Of a stretch of DNA of 55,829 nucleotides, positions 10,207 through 19,586 are shown one piece after another. How positions within the stretch are numbered: the stretch's first letter is position 1; every line of letters starts with the position of its first letter. The translations under genes and the position numbers were made by a program. The stretch covers positions 1-55,829 of the forward strand of contig JAHEIG010000009.1 of assembly GCA_024639515.1 (NCBI GenBank). Direction: 5' to 3'. The notes below the pieces were generated by a model, which saw only the letters and a program-made list of their open reading frames with translations, ran no database searches and had not been told where the DNA came from. This stretch comes from Rhodobiaceae bacterium (lineage in GTDB: Bacteria > Pseudomonadota > Alphaproteobacteria > RS24).

Positions 10207-11427
10207 CTATAGTTCCACGTCGAGATGCTCGGCAACGGAGAACACGTCTTTGTCGCCACGCCCGCACATATTCATCACTAGCAAATGGTCGGACGGCAAG
10301 TCAGGGGCAATTTTACTGACATGGGCCAGCGCGTGAGACGGCTCCAACGCCGGAATAATACCTTCGAGACGGGTGATTAACTGGAACGCTTCCAGCGCTT
10401 CGGCATCTGTGGCCGAGACATAATTGACCCGCCCGCTATCGCGCAAGAAGGCGTGTTCGGGGCCAATGCCGGGATAGTCTAGTCCGGCAGAGATTGAATG
10501 GCCTTCGATAATCTGGCCGTCATCATCCTGCAGCAAATAGGTCCGGTTGCCGTGCAACACGCCCGGCTCGCCGCCAGCCAAAGAGGCCGCGTGATCGGGC
10601 GTATCCAGCCCCAAGCCACCAGCTTCAACACCGATAATATTGACCTCGGCATCGTCGAGGAAAGGATGGAACAGACCCATGGCATTTGAGCCGCCGCCAA
10701 TGCAGGCGACCAGAGAGTCCGGCAAGCGGCCCTCGCGCTCGAGCATTTGGGTTTTGGTTTCTTTACCGATAATCGACTGGAAATCGCGCACCATGGCCGG
10801 ATAAGGATGCGGGCCAGCGACGGTGCCGATGATGTAGAAAGTATCGTCCACATTGGCCACCCAGTCGCGCAAGGCTTCGTTCATCGCGTCTTTCAGCGTA
10901 CCGGCACCTGCCGTGACAGCGCGAATATCAGCCCCCAGCAGTTTCATCCGGAAAACATTGGGCTTTTGCCGCTCAATATCAGTGGCCCCCATAAACACCG
11001 TGCAGGGCAGGCCAAAGCGCGCCGCCACCGTGGCCACAGCCACGCCGTGCTGACCGGCGCCGGTTTCGGCGATGATGCGGGTTTTGCCCATCCGTTTGGC
11101 CAATAGAATTTGCCCGAGGCAATTATTGATTTTGTGCGAGCCGGTATGGTTCAGCTCGTCGCGTTTCAAATAGATTTTGGCGCCGCCATAATGTTCAGTC
11201 AGGCGCTCAGCAAAATAAAGCGGGCTTGGGCGACCGACATAATGGGTTTGCAGGTCAATCAATTCGTCTTCAAAAGCCGGGTCTTGCTGGGCCGCGCCAT
11301 AGGCTTTCTCGAGATCGAGAATAAGCGGCATCAGGGTTTCAGCCACAAAGCGTCCGCCGTATAAACCGAAGCGGCCATTTTCGTCTGGGCCTGCGCTATA
11401 TGAATTTTTCTTGTCCACGATTTCCAA
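10207..11427 (-). CDS. trpB: Tryptophan synthase beta chain
   Basis: TrpB condenses indole with L-serine to tryptophan using pyridoxal phosphate. The PLP lysine lies in HTGSHKINN (K99). The glycine-rich phosphate loop [10 protein letters not shown] and the N-terminal [16 protein letters not shown] signature are both present. The length of 406 residues is normal. It lies between trpF and trpA, so the last tryptophan steps are grouped here; trpE, trpG, trpD and trpC are not in the window. Confidence 0.97.
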   Translation of the reverse strand: MEIVDKKNSYSAGPDENGRFGLYGGRFVAETLMPLILDLEKAYGAAQQDPAFEDELIDLQTHYVGRPSPLYFAERLTEHYGGAKIYLKRDELNHTGSHKINNCLGQILLAKRMGKTRIIAETGAGQHGVAVATVAARFGLPCTVFMGATDIERQKPNVFRMKLLGADIRAVTAGAGTLKDAMNEALRDWVANVDDTFYIIGTVAGPHPYPAMVRDFQSIIGKETKTQMLEREGRLPDSLVACIGGGSNAMGLFHPFLDDAEVNIIGVEAGGLGLDTPDHAASLAGGEPGVLHGNRTYLLQDDDGQIIEGHSISAGLDYPGIGPEHAFLRDSGRVNYVSATDAEALEAFQLITRLEGIIPALEPSHALAHVSKIAPDLPSDHLLVMNMCGRGDKDVFSVAEHLDVEL

Positions 11428-11435
11428 CCTATTTC

Positions 11436-12074
11436 CTAAACAGTGCGTACAGATTCAACAAAGCGGGTCATCAGCCCCGCATCTTTTTGCCCGGGCGCCG
11501 TTTCCACACCGCTCGACAGATCGACCATTGGTGCATTGCTGGCGCGAATGGCCTCGGCCACATTATCTGGGTTCAGACCACCAGCCAGCAAATATGGCTG
11601 TTTCCCGTCATAAGCCTTTAGCAACGTCCAGTCAAAAGCTTCTCCATTGCCGCCGGGCATGCCGCCTTCGGGTGGCTTGGCGTCAAACAAAAACCAGTCG
11701 GCCAGACCTTCATAGTCTTTGGTGCGGGCGAAGTCTTCGGCACTGCCAATCGACACGGCCTTAATAATCGCGCTATGCGAACGCCGCTTAATATCGGCGA
11801 CGCGCTCAGGGCTTTCTGAGCCGCTTAACTGAATGCGATGCGGGCTGACAGAGGCCAGCGCGGCTTCCAGCATTTCCTCATCCGGGTCGGCCAAAACCGA
11901 TATGCGCTCGACATTGGGATTGCATTTTGAGGCCAGAATGGAGGCTTGCTCGGCGGTCAAATGGCGCGGCGAGGGTTTGTAAAACATAAAGCCGACCATT
12001 TCGATGCCGAGGGCGTTGACGGTGTCGATGTCTTCGGGCCGCGTCAGGCCGCACATTTTAATCTTGGCAGACAT
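11436..12074 (-). CDS. trpF: Phosphoribosylanthranilate isomerase
   Basis: TrpF converts N-(5'-phosphoribosyl)anthranilate to its carboxyphenylamino-deoxyribulose isomer in tryptophan synthesis. The 212-residue TIM barrel begins with [10 protein letters not shown], which contains the catalytic Cys. It later shows [13 protein letters not shown] and [15 protein letters not shown], the phosphate-binding and catalytic loops. Its ATG shares one base with the pyrF stop (TAATG), so translation is coupled. trpB follows after 8 bp. Confidence 0.96.
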   Translation of the reverse strand: MSAKIKMCGLTRPEDIDTVNALGIEMVGFMFYKPSPRHLTAEQASILASKCNPNVERISVLADPDEEMLEAALASVSPHRIQLSGSESPERVADIKRRSHSAIIKAVSIGSAEDFARTKDYEGLADWFLFDAKPPEGGMPGGNGEAFDWTLLKAYDGKQPYLLAGGLNPDNVAEAIRASNAPMVDLSSGVETAPGQKDAGLMTRFVESVRTV

Positions 12075-12805
12075 TAGGCATCACCGGCGCGCAGGCTGGC
12101 GGCAATATCTTGCGCCGCCTGAGCAGGGTTTTGGTGGCTGGTAATCGGGCGGCCAATGACCAGAATATCAGCCCCAGCGGTTTGCGCTTCGACCGGTGTC
12201 ATAATGCGCTTTTGGTCATTAACGGCGCTTCCGGCGGGGCGAATACCGGGCACGATGAGTTTGAAGGCCGGCCCCATTTCTTGCCGCAGGGCGATGATTT
12301 CATGGGCTGAGCAGACGACACCGTCCATGCCATTGGCGCGCGCCAAGCTGGCCAGCCGCAACACTTGATCACGCGGACTGCCGGAGACGCCTATATTGTG
12401 CAAATCGGCTTCCGATAAGCTGGTCAGAACCGTCACCGCCAACATGGTTGGGGCATCGTTACCGGCTTCTTTGGCGGCGTCACTGGCCGCTTTCATCATT
12501 GCTGCGCCGCCGCCGCCATGCACATTTAGCAGGGCTGGCTTCAGCGGGGCCAAGGCGCGCACCGCGCTGGCCACTGTGTTGGGGATGTCATGCAGTTTCA
12601 AATCGAGAAAGATCGGCGCACCATGGGCGGCCAAAGCCTGATAGCCCGTCACACCTTGGGCATAGAAAAATTCCAGGCCGATTTTTAGCCCGTCGACAGC
12701 GCCAGCCACTTGTTTGGCCATGGCTTCGGCATGGGCTAAATCGGGCGTGTCGAGGGGGCAATAAACCTCGGCGCGCGACGCGGTATGGGCAGTGTTTTGG
12801 CTCAT
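12074..12805 (-). CDS. pyrF: Orotidine 5'-phosphate decarboxylase
   Basis: PyrF decarboxylates OMP to UMP, the last step of de novo pyrimidine synthesis. The catalytic tetrad region FLDLKLHDIPNTV and the phosphate-gripping VPGIRPAGS are both present. The 243-residue length is usual. It sits between lapA and trpF in the minus-strand run and shares one base with trpF. A lapA-pyrF-trpF-trpB-trpA order is common in Alphaproteobacteria. Confidence 0.96.
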   Translation of the reverse strand: MSQNTAHTASRAEVYCPLDTPDLAHAEAMAKQVAGAVDGLKIGLEFFYAQGVTGYQALAAHGAPIFLDLKLHDIPNTVASAVRALAPLKPALLNVHGGGGAAMMKAASDAAKEAGNDAPTMLAVTVLTSLSEADLHNIGVSGSPRDQVLRLASLARANGMDGVVCSAHEIIALRQEMGPAFKLIVPGIRPAGSAVNDQKRIMTPVEAQTAGADILVIGRPITSHQNPAQAAQDIAASLRAGDA

Positions 12806-12825
12806 GCAGACGGCTTCCTCAGCTT

Positions 12826-13170
12826 CTATTTGACGGTGCGATCTTCTAGCATGATGGCTTCCTCAGGTAAATGGTCGGCGGCGTTTGACTGGCTGTGCTG
12901 GCGGAGCGCGGCGCGGTTCTGGCTGAGTTGGTTTTTCCAGCGCAGCAGCGCGCTCATCCACCAGCCGGCGATAAAGCCAACCGCTAGGGCCACCGCAATA
13001 ATAACAAATAGCGGCAGCTCAACGCCTTGGCTGGGTTGCTCATAGATCCAAGCCAGCACATTGAGGTCGAGATTTACAGCTTGTCGGTTCAGCGCGGCAA
13101 GCGGCACCAGCACAATGGCCAGCCCGATAAAGCCAAGACGGCTCAGTAATTTGCCGAGGAAAGCCCTCAC
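12826..13170 (-). CDS. lapA: LapA-domain (DUF1049) inner-membrane protein
   Basis: This is a 114-residue protein with two predicted membrane segments (about residues 12-28 and 52-72) and a charged cytoplasmic tail. It fits the lipopolysaccharide assembly protein A domain family (DUF1049). In E. coli the LapA-LapB pair controls LpxC turnover. No lapB is visible here, so that role is only inferred. The start lies 3 bp after the ihfB stop. The ihfB-lapA-pyrF/trpF order is recurrent in Alphaproteobacteria and supports the call. Confidence 0.8.
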   Translation of the reverse strand: MRAFLGKLLSRLGFIGLAIVLVPLAALNRQAVNLDLNVLAWIYEQPSQGVELPLFVIIAVALAVGFIAGWWMSALLRWKNQLSQNRAALRQHSQSNAADHLPEEAIMLEDRTVK

Positions 13171-13173
13171 AGG

Positions 13174-13464
13174 CTATTTTCCGGAATCGGCATTGAGCCG
13201 ATTGCGCAGTTCTTTTCCGGTTTTGAAGAAGGGGGCGTTTTTGCGGGCGACGGCGACCGATTCACCGGTTCTTGGATTGCGGCCAATGCGCGCCTCACGA
13301 TGTTTGACTGAAAAAGCACCAAAGCCACGCAACTCAACGCGGTCGCCACGACCCATCGCATCACCAATTTCATCGAGCAGACGATTTACAATCGCTTCGA
13401 CGTCTCGTTGATAGAGATGCGGGTAAAGTTCTGCTATGCGGCTGACGAGCTCTGACTTAATCAT
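13174..13464 (-). CDS. ihfB: Integration host factor subunit beta
   Basis: IHF-beta pairs with IHF-alpha to bend DNA sharply in replication, recombination and transcription. The 96-residue protein contains the DNABII signature [15 protein letters not shown] and the arm region [12 protein letters not shown]. The ORF track gives five extra residues. I prefer MIKSEL at 13464 because an AAGG Shine-Dalgarno lies about 6 bases before it and the family starts with MIKSEL. IHF is also a likely cofactor for the tyrosine recombinase elsewhere in this window, but that is inference. Confidence 0.95.
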   Translation of the reverse strand: MIKSELVSRIAELYPHLYQRDVEAIVNRLLDEIGDAMGRGDRVELRGFGAFSVKHREARIGRNPRTGESVAVARKNAPFFKTGKELRNRLNADSGK

Positions 13465-13531
13465 GACTGACCTTCTCACTAATCGAATATTAAACTGCCA
13501 AAGGCGTTGCTACCCGTCAAGCAGAAGAATC

Positions 13532-13570
13532 AAAAAAAACGGCCCGGACAATGCCGAGCCGTTTTAATTT
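13532..13570 (-). terminator. Rho-independent terminator of rpsA
   Basis: Read on the minus strand just after the rpsA stop, AAAACGGC pairs with GCCGTTTT around a short inner stem and loop. A run of T residues follows. It closes the cmk-rpsA transcript before ihfB. Confidence 0.8.
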
Positions 13571-13585
13571 TGGGACGAGAATTTT

Positions 13586-15292
13586 TTACTCGTCGTCGGC
13601 TTTCAGAGCAGCACCGAGGATATCACCCAGTGATGCGCCACTGTCTGACGAACCATATTGGGCCACGGCTTCTTTCTCTTCAGCAATTTCCAATGCTTTG
13701 ATGGACAGACCAACGCGACGGTCGCGCTTGTCGAGATTTGTCACCATGGCATCGAGTTTATCGCCAACATTGAAGCGCTCTGGACGCTGGTCTTCACGGT
13801 CGCGAGACAGGTCTGAGCGGCGGATAAAGGCTGATACATCGCCTTCGCCGACTGACACTTCCAGACCACCATCGGTCACGGCAGTTACTTCGCAAGTGAT
13901 GGTGTCACCACGGCGCAATGTGCCGAGGCTTTCAAATGGGTCGCCGTCAAGCTGCTTGATACCCAAGCTGACGCGCTCTTTTTCCTGATCAACATCAAGA
14001 ACAACCGCTTCAACCGTATCACCTTTGGTGAATTTGGCCAGCGCCTCATCACCAGATGCGTTCCAGTCGAGATCAGAAATATGCACCATGCCGTCAATTT
14101 CATCTTCCAGACCAACAAACAGACCAAACTCGGTGATGTTCTTGATCTCGCCAGAAACTTTCGTGCCTGATGGATATTTGCCTGAGAAATCGGCCCATGG
14201 GTTTTCAACACATTGCTTGAGACCCAGTGAGATACGACGTTTTTCGGAATCGACTTCCAAAATCATCACTTCGACTTCTTGCGAGGTTGAAACGATTTTG
14301 CCCGGATGGACGTTTTTCTTCACCCAGCTCATTTCTGAGACGTGGACAAGGCCTTCAATGCCTGAGCCAAGCTCAACAAATGCACCATAATCGGTGATGT
14401 TGGTCACTTGACCTTTGACTTTGCTTTCCAGTGGGAAGCGGTTTGACACATCATCCCATGGGTCGCTTTCAAGCTGTTTCATGCCAAGGCTGATACGTTG
14501 TGTTTCAGCGTTGATTTTAACAACTTGCACTTTTACCGTTTCGCCAACAGTCAGCACTTCTGACGGATGGTTGACGCGGCGCCATGCAATGTCAGTGACG
14601 TGCAACAGGCCGTCAACACCGCCCAGATCAACAAACGCACCATAATCAGTGATGTTTTTCACAACACCTTCGACGGTTTGACCTTCGACCAGATTCTGCA
14701 CGATTTCACTGCGTGCTTCGGCGCGGGTTTCTTCCATAATGGCGCGGCGTGACACAACGATGTTGCCACGGCGGCGGTCCATTTTCAGGATTTGGAAAGG
14801 TTGCGGCGTGTTCATCAATGGGGTGATGTCGCGCACGGGGCGGATATCGACCTGACTGCCTGGCAAGAATGCTGTGGCACCATCGAGATCAACGGTGAAG
14901 CCACCTTTGACACGACCAAATATAACGCCTTCGACGCGCTCTTCGGCTTCGAATGACTTTTCGAGTTTGACCCAGCTTTCCTCACGACGGGCTTTGTCGC
15001 GAGACAGAACAGCCTCACCCATAGCGTTTTCGATACGATCGACGAAAACTTCAACTTCATCGCCAACATTAATGTCAGCGGCTTTGCCAGCCATCGCGAA
15101 TTCGCGAAGCGGCACGCGGCCCTCGGTTTTCAGACCAACGTCAATAATCGCCAAATCATTTTCGACGGCGGTGACGCGACCTTTGACAACACTACCCTCA
15201 ATCGAGGAATCAGCGGCAAAGCTCTCTTCTAATAGGGCTGCAAAATCTTCTGTTGTCGGGTTCATTTCCGACGGGTTATTGGTTTCGGACAC
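13586..15292 (-). CDS. rpsA: 30S ribosomal protein S1
   Basis: S1 binds mRNA leaders and brings them to the 30S subunit. The 568-residue protein contains six S1 (OB-fold) domains, four of them marked by repeated ITDYGAFV / ITEFGLFV and GLVHVS / GLLHVT blocks. The start is GTG, preceded by TTTAGGAG at good spacing. A strong terminator follows the stop. It lies downstream of cmk, the near-universal proteobacterial order. Confidence 0.97.
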   Translation of the reverse strand: MSETNNPSEMNPTTEDFAALLEESFAADSSIEGSVVKGRVTAVENDLAIIDVGLKTEGRVPLREFAMAGKAADINVGDEVEVFVDRIENAMGEAVLSRDKARREESWVKLEKSFEAEERVEGVIFGRVKGGFTVDLDGATAFLPGSQVDIRPVRDITPLMNTPQPFQILKMDRRRGNIVVSRRAIMEETRAEARSEIVQNLVEGQTVEGVVKNITDYGAFVDLGGVDGLLHVTDIAWRRVNHPSEVLTVGETVKVQVVKINAETQRISLGMKQLESDPWDDVSNRFPLESKVKGQVTNITDYGAFVELGSGIEGLVHVSEMSWVKKNVHPGKIVSTSQEVEVMILEVDSEKRRISLGLKQCVENPWADFSGKYPSGTKVSGEIKNITEFGLFVGLEDEIDGMVHISDLDWNASGDEALAKFTKGDTVEAVVLDVDQEKERVSLGIKQLDGDPFESLGTLRRGDTITCEVTAVTDGGLEVSVGEGDVSAFIRRSDLSRDREDQRPERFNVGDKLDAMVTNLDKRDRRVGLSIKALEIAEEKEAVAQYGSSDSGASLGDILGAALKADDE

Positions 15293-15447
15293 GTTTGTGT
15301 CTCCTAAAAAATATGCCGACCGTTTTAATCACGGCGGACTTCCCAACATGCTTCATCTGTTCTCAAAGACGCAGACAAAACAAGGCCACAAAAAGGGCTT
15401 ACGGGCAGTGATGAAAAAAACGCTGAGGGCGGTTTGGATTTCAGGCT

Positions 15448-16110
15448 TTATCTCGCGATATAGGCCAGAGCCGCTTCAACGGCCTCTTCTATAGACAAAT
15501 CTGAGGTGTCTAGCAAGTGCGCATCTCCGGCTTGCTTCATTGGCGCTGTGTCGCGGTTGGCGTCGCGCGCGTCGCGGTCTTTGATGTCGCGCAAGACTTC
15601 GTCGATTGTGAGCTGGTCATTATCGCGCCGTAACTCGAGAAAACGACGCTCAGCGCGGACTTCAGCGCTTGCGGTGACGAATAATTTATGCGCCGCTGTC
15701 GGGCAGACAATGGTGCCAATGTCGCGGCCATCCAAAATCGCGCCGGTTTTGCCAGCAGGTGGGTGCAGCGCAAAATCTCGCTGGGCTTGCAGGATACAAG
15801 CCCGCACTTGCGGTTTTGCCGCCACATGAGACGCCGCGATGCCGGCCTCCGCCGTGCGCAAAGTGGCTTGCGTGTCGGCCTCATTCAATGCTTCTAGCTG
15901 TAGGGCTTGGGCGGCGGCGAGGGCGTCGGCGTCGTCTTGCGGGTCGCCACCAGCATTGAGCACGGCCACGCCAACAGCGCGGTAAAGCGCGCCGGTGTCG
16001 AGATAGGCATAATCAAATTTTTCGGCCAGACGCCGCGCCAGCGTGCCCTTGCCGGAGGCGGCCGGGCCATCAACCGCAATAATGGTTGGCTTAGCGCTCA
16101 AACTGCACAC
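15448..16110 (-). CDS. cmk: Cytidylate kinase
   Basis: Cmk phosphorylates CMP and dCMP with ATP. The P-loop GPAASGKGT lies near residue 15, and [12 protein letters not shown] plus the [12 protein letters not shown] segment are typical. The frame overlaps the end of aroA by 20 bp. The start at 16110 is a GTG, and a TTG nine bases later is an alternative; neither has a strong Shine-Dalgarno, so coupling to aroA is likely. aroA-cmk-rpsA is a conserved order. Confidence 0.93.
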   Translation of the reverse strand: MCSLSAKPTIIAVDGPAASGKGTLARRLAEKFDYAYLDTGALYRAVGVAVLNAGGDPQDDADALAAAQALQLEALNEADTQATLRTAEAGIAASHVAAKPQVRACILQAQRDFALHPPAGKTGAILDGRDIGTIVCPTAAHKLFVTASAEVRAERRFLELRRDNDQLTIDEVLRDIKDRDARDANRDTAPMKQAGDAHLLDTSDLSIEEAVEAALAYIAR

Positions 16111-17434
16111 CCAGCGTTTGCATCAGGCTGAAAAAAGTCGGGAAACTGGTTTCAATCATTGTCGTGTCGTCAACACTGACCGGATTTTTGGCAAATAGGC
16201 CGAGCACCAGAAACGACATGGCGATGCGGTGGTCGTGGCGGGTTTCAATCAGCCCGCCGCCTTCAACGCCAGCCTCGCCGGCGCCGATAATCAGCAAATC
16301 ATCGTCGCCCTCGGTCAGCTCGACGCCATTGGCTTTCAAGCCATCGGCAATGGCTGACAGGCGATCGCTTTCTTTGACCCGTAATTCATGCAGGCCATGC
16401 ATATGGGTTGGCCCTGTGGCGCAGGCCGCCGCCATCGCCAAGGCCGGATATTCGTCAATCATTGAGGCGGCAATCGCGCCGCTGACCTCGACCCCTTTAA
16501 GGGCGCTATGGCGCACCCGCAAATCGGCGACGCGCTCACCGGCTTGCTGGCGCTCATCAATGATGGTGATGTCGCCGCCCATATCCTGCAACACGCGGAT
16601 CAGACCATCGCGTTGCCGGTTGAGCATAATATTTTCCAACACCACGTCAGAGCCGGGCACGCATAAGGCGGCGACCATCGGAAACGCCGCCGAAGACGGA
16701 TCGCCGGGCACGGCAATATCAGTGGCTTGCAGCTGCGCTTCGCCGGTGATCGTGACGATATGTTGGGCGCCGTCGCTGTGGCGTTCAATCTCGGCCCCGA
16801 ACAGGGTCAGCATATTCTCGCTATGGTCGCGGGTGATTGGGGCTTCGCGCACTGTGGTTTTGCCTGGCGCGTTGAGGCCAGCCAGCAAAATCGCCGACTT
16901 CACCTGTGCCGAGGCAACCGGTGAGAGATAATCAATCGGCATGGCGGTGGGCGGGCCAGCCAGATGCAGCGGCAGGGTGACTTTATCAGCGCTGGCGGCA
17001 GAGACTTGCGCCCCCATCAGCGATAGCGGGTCGGTGACGCGGGCCATCGGGCGGCTCGAGAGCGACGCATCGCCAATAAACTCGGCGCCAATGCCAGCCC
17101 CCGCAACAACCCCCATCACCAATCGCGCGCCGGTGCCGGAATTGCCAAAATCAAGCGCTGCCTCAGGGGCGCGCAAGCCGCCTGTGCCGACGCCGGTGAC
17201 TTGCCAGTGGCCATCGCCGAGGCGGGTCATCTGGGCACCCATTTGCTGCATGGCTTGGGCGGTGGCTAGCACATCCGTGCCTTCCAGCAAGCCGGTTATG
17301 GTGCTGGTGCCGGTGGCCATGGCGGAGAGGATCAGCGCCCGGTGGGAGATTGATTTATCGCCAGCCATGCTGACGCGCCCGCTAAGCGGGGCGGTCGATA
17401 AACTGGCACGGGCAGGCTGAGTGGTTGTGGTCAT
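16091..17434 (-). CDS. aroA: 3-phosphoshikimate 1-carboxyvinyltransferase (EPSP synthase)
   Basis: AroA transfers enolpyruvate from PEP to shikimate 3-phosphate in chorismate synthesis. The 447-residue protein has [34 protein letters not shown] and LRVKESDRL in order. The wording closely follows class II (CP4-type) enzymes, for example [22 protein letters not shown]. At the site where CP4 has alanine (NAATG, from memory), this protein has glycine (NSGTG), the usual glyphosate-sensitive form. That reading is inference. It heads the run into cmk and rpsA. Confidence 0.95.
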   Translation of the reverse strand: MTTTTQPARASLSTAPLSGRVSMAGDKSISHRALILSAMATGTSTITGLLEGTDVLATAQAMQQMGAQMTRLGDGHWQVTGVGTGGLRAPEAALDFGNSGTGARLVMGVVAGAGIGAEFIGDASLSSRPMARVTDPLSLMGAQVSAASADKVTLPLHLAGPPTAMPIDYLSPVASAQVKSAILLAGLNAPGKTTVREAPITRDHSENMLTLFGAEIERHSDGAQHIVTITGEAQLQATDIAVPGDPSSAAFPMVAALCVPGSDVVLENIMLNRQRDGLIRVLQDMGGDITIIDERQQAGERVADLRVRHSALKGVEVSGAIAASMIDEYPALAMAAACATGPTHMHGLHELRVKESDRLSAIADGLKANGVELTEGDDDLLIIGAGEAGVEGGGLIETRHDHRIAMSFLVLGLFAKNPVSVDDTTMIETSFPTFFSLMQTLGVQFER

Positions 17435-17581
17435 GACATGGTTTTCGACAATTTGTCGAAGCGCGTCAAGGCGTTGGTGACGGCTCGATGTACAAAAAAA
17501 GATTTTTTGGTTTTGACAGACAGGTCACTTCATGGCAAGCAAACAGGCATTAAAGATTCATGCTTGCTTATAGGATGTATT

Positions 17582-17941
17582 ATGGTCGACCCAAAACTTG
17601 GTACCAAGCGTACTTGTGAGGCCTGTGAGGCGAAGTTCTACGATTTGAATAAAGTTCCTGCCATTTGCCCCAAATGTAATCACTCATTTGATCCCAACGC
17701 CGCCGCGGTTGCCGCGACCCCTCGTAAAATTGAACCTGAGGCAGCGCCTGAGGTCGAAGAAGATGAGGATGAGCTGGAAGAAGATGAGGACGCCATCAGT
17801 CTTGAAACACTTGGGTCTGACGATGACGGCGATGATGACGAAGCCAGCTTGCCTGACTTCGAGGAAGACGCTGACGATAAAACCTTGCTCGACGACGAAG
17901 ATGAAGACGACGAGGACAGCTATCTCGAAGACGAAGACTAG
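17582..17941 (+). CDS. FYDLN-type acidic zinc-ribbon protein (TIGR02300 family)
   Basis: This is a small protein of unknown function. It begins KLGTKRTCEACEAKFYDLN and has two Cys pairs (CEAC and CPKC) that make a likely zinc ribbon, then a long Asp/Glu-rich tail. I chose the ATG at 17582 (119 residues) because the conserved family start follows it and an AGGA lies 6 bases upstream. The ORF track's longer start at 17438 would add 48 residues unlike the family. The family is characteristic of Alphaproteobacteria and commonly neighbours aroA. Confidence 0.88.
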   Translation: MVDPKLGTKRTCEACEAKFYDLNKVPAICPKCNHSFDPNAAAVAATPRKIEPEAAPEVEEDEDELEEDEDAISLETLGSDDDGDDDEASLPDFEEDADDKTLLDDEDEDDEDSYLEDED

Positions 17942-18064
17942 AAATAAGACGCGAATTAAGACTAGGCGGATATTTTTTCCGGCACGCATTATTTTTGTTG
18001 ATTAGCGCGGCGTGTTGGATTAGCTTCCGCCTCGCTGATGCAAATTAATCTTTGCGCGGCATAA

Positions 18065-18140
<76 letters not shown>

Positions 18141-18283
18141 AATTTTCTCTTAAAATTGGCACTAAATGGCTTGCTCCGCTTGCCTTGGCCGCGTTTTTTG
18201 GTTTAGGCTCAAAGCTGTATCGACACGTCATCGATAGCCTTATTTGTCTTTTTACCCTGCGGGTTTCGACCACATTTTGCATC

Positions 18284-19573
18284 ATGACCACTGAAGCGTC
18301 TCTTGATCCTGTAAAGAAAGTTCTGATTGCCGGCGGCGGCATTGGCGGGCTGACGGCGGCGCTGGCCTGCCTGCATCACGGCCATGAAGTTGTGGTGCTT
18401 GAACAAGCCGCAGAATTGAGCCAGGTCGGCGCCGGTATCCAAATTCCCCCTAATGCGATGAAAGTGCTGCAAGCGCTGAAGCTCGACGCTGAGATTATTC
18501 AGCGCGGGTTTTCGCCGCTGGCCTTGGAAGCGCGTATGGGCACAACCGGCTTGCGCTTGTTCCAAATTGATGTCGGCGCCGCCATAGCCGATACCGGCTG
18601 CTGGGGCGCGCCTTATGTGCAAATTCACCGGGCCGATTATGTCGATGTGCTGGCCACCGCTTTGGCGGCCCGCGCGCCTGAGGCTTTGGTGACCAATGCC
18701 TCGGTCAATAGTTTCACCCAAAACGGTAAAGGCGTCAGCGTGATATTGAACGATGGTCGCCGGTTTGACGGCGATGTGCTGATTGGCGCCGACGGTATTC
18801 ATTCGGTTGTGCGGCGCCAATTATTTGGCGCCGACCATGCGGTGTTTACCGGCAATTCGGCGTGGCGGGCCACTGTGCCGATTGAAAAACTCGGCGATTA
18901 CGCGCCGCCCCCAACCGCGTGTGTGTGGATGGGGCGGGGGCGCCATTGTGTCACCTATCGGCTGCGCGGCAGCCAGTTGGTCAATTTCGTTGGCGTCGTC
19001 GAGCATAATAATTGGCCCAATGATTTCCACGTCGCCAGCCTGCAAGATGAGGCGTGGAGCCGACAGGGCAGCAAGCAAGAGATGCAGGCCGACTTTGCCG
19101 GTTGGCACAAAACCATCACCCACTTGATTGAGCAAGTTGAGACGCCGCACCAATGGGCCTTATTCGACCGCCAGCCGATGAAAAACTGGGTGCAGGGGCG
19201 GGTGGCTTTGCTCGGCGATGCGGCCCATCCTATGTTGCCGTTTATGGCGCAAGGCGCGGCGATGGCGGTTGAAGATGGCTGGTCGCTGGCCGCCGCTCTG
19301 GCCTCGGTGACGCCCAACACAGTGACGGTGATGCAAGACGGTGATGATGTGCGTGTGGCCTTGGCGCGCTATCAACGACACCGGCTGAAGCGGGCGCATC
19401 GTGCCCAAGCCGCCTCCCGCGATAATGCGCAAACTTTCCACCAGCGCTCGCTTTGGGGGCAGGTTAAAACCTATGCGCCGATGTGGCTGGGTGGCAAAGT
19501 GGCGCCGAATGCAGTGCGGGCGCGCCTCGACTGGCTGTATGAATATGACGTGACGCGGTTCCAGCACAATTAG
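18284..19573 (+). CDS. FAD-dependent monooxygenase, salicylate hydroxylase-like
   Basis: This is a class A flavoprotein aromatic hydroxylase, NAD(P)H- and FAD-dependent. The 429 residues include the dinucleotide fold VLIAGGGIGGLTAALA, the DG motif LIGADGIHSVVRRQLFG, and the GD motif GRVALLGDAAHPMLPFMAQGAAMAVEDG. These fit salicylate 1-hydroxylase and 3-hydroxybenzoate 6-hydroxylase relatives. The ORF track runs the frame back into tRNA-Ala; the ATG at 18284 (MTTEASLDP) puts the FAD fold at the N-terminus. No ring-cleavage genes adjoin it, so the substrate is unknown. Confidence 0.85.
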   Translation: MTTEASLDPVKKVLIAGGGIGGLTAALACLHHGHEVVVLEQAAELSQVGAGIQIPPNAMKVLQALKLDAEIIQRGFSPLALEARMGTTGLRLFQIDVGAAIADTGCWGAPYVQIHRADYVDVLATALAARAPEALVTNASVNSFTQNGKGVSVILNDGRRFDGDVLIGADGIHSVVRRQLFGADHAVFTGNSAWRATVPIEKLGDYAPPPTACVWMGRGRHCVTYRLRGSQLVNFVGVVEHNNWPNDFHVASLQDEAWSRQGSKQEMQADFAGWHKTITHLIEQVETPHQWALFDRQPMKNWVQGRVALLGDAAHPMLPFMAQGAAMAVEDGWSLAAALASVTPNTVTVMQDGDDVRVALARYQRHRLKRAHRAQAASRDNAQTFHQRSLWGQVKTYAPMWLGGKVAPNAVRARLDWLYEYDVTRFQHN

Positions 19574-19586
19574 GCTGGCGCGACAG

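Noticed and set aside
17438-17581. N-terminal extension of the FYDLN protein
   Set aside because: The residues do not match the family, and a good Shine-Dalgarno precedes the conserved start at 17582.
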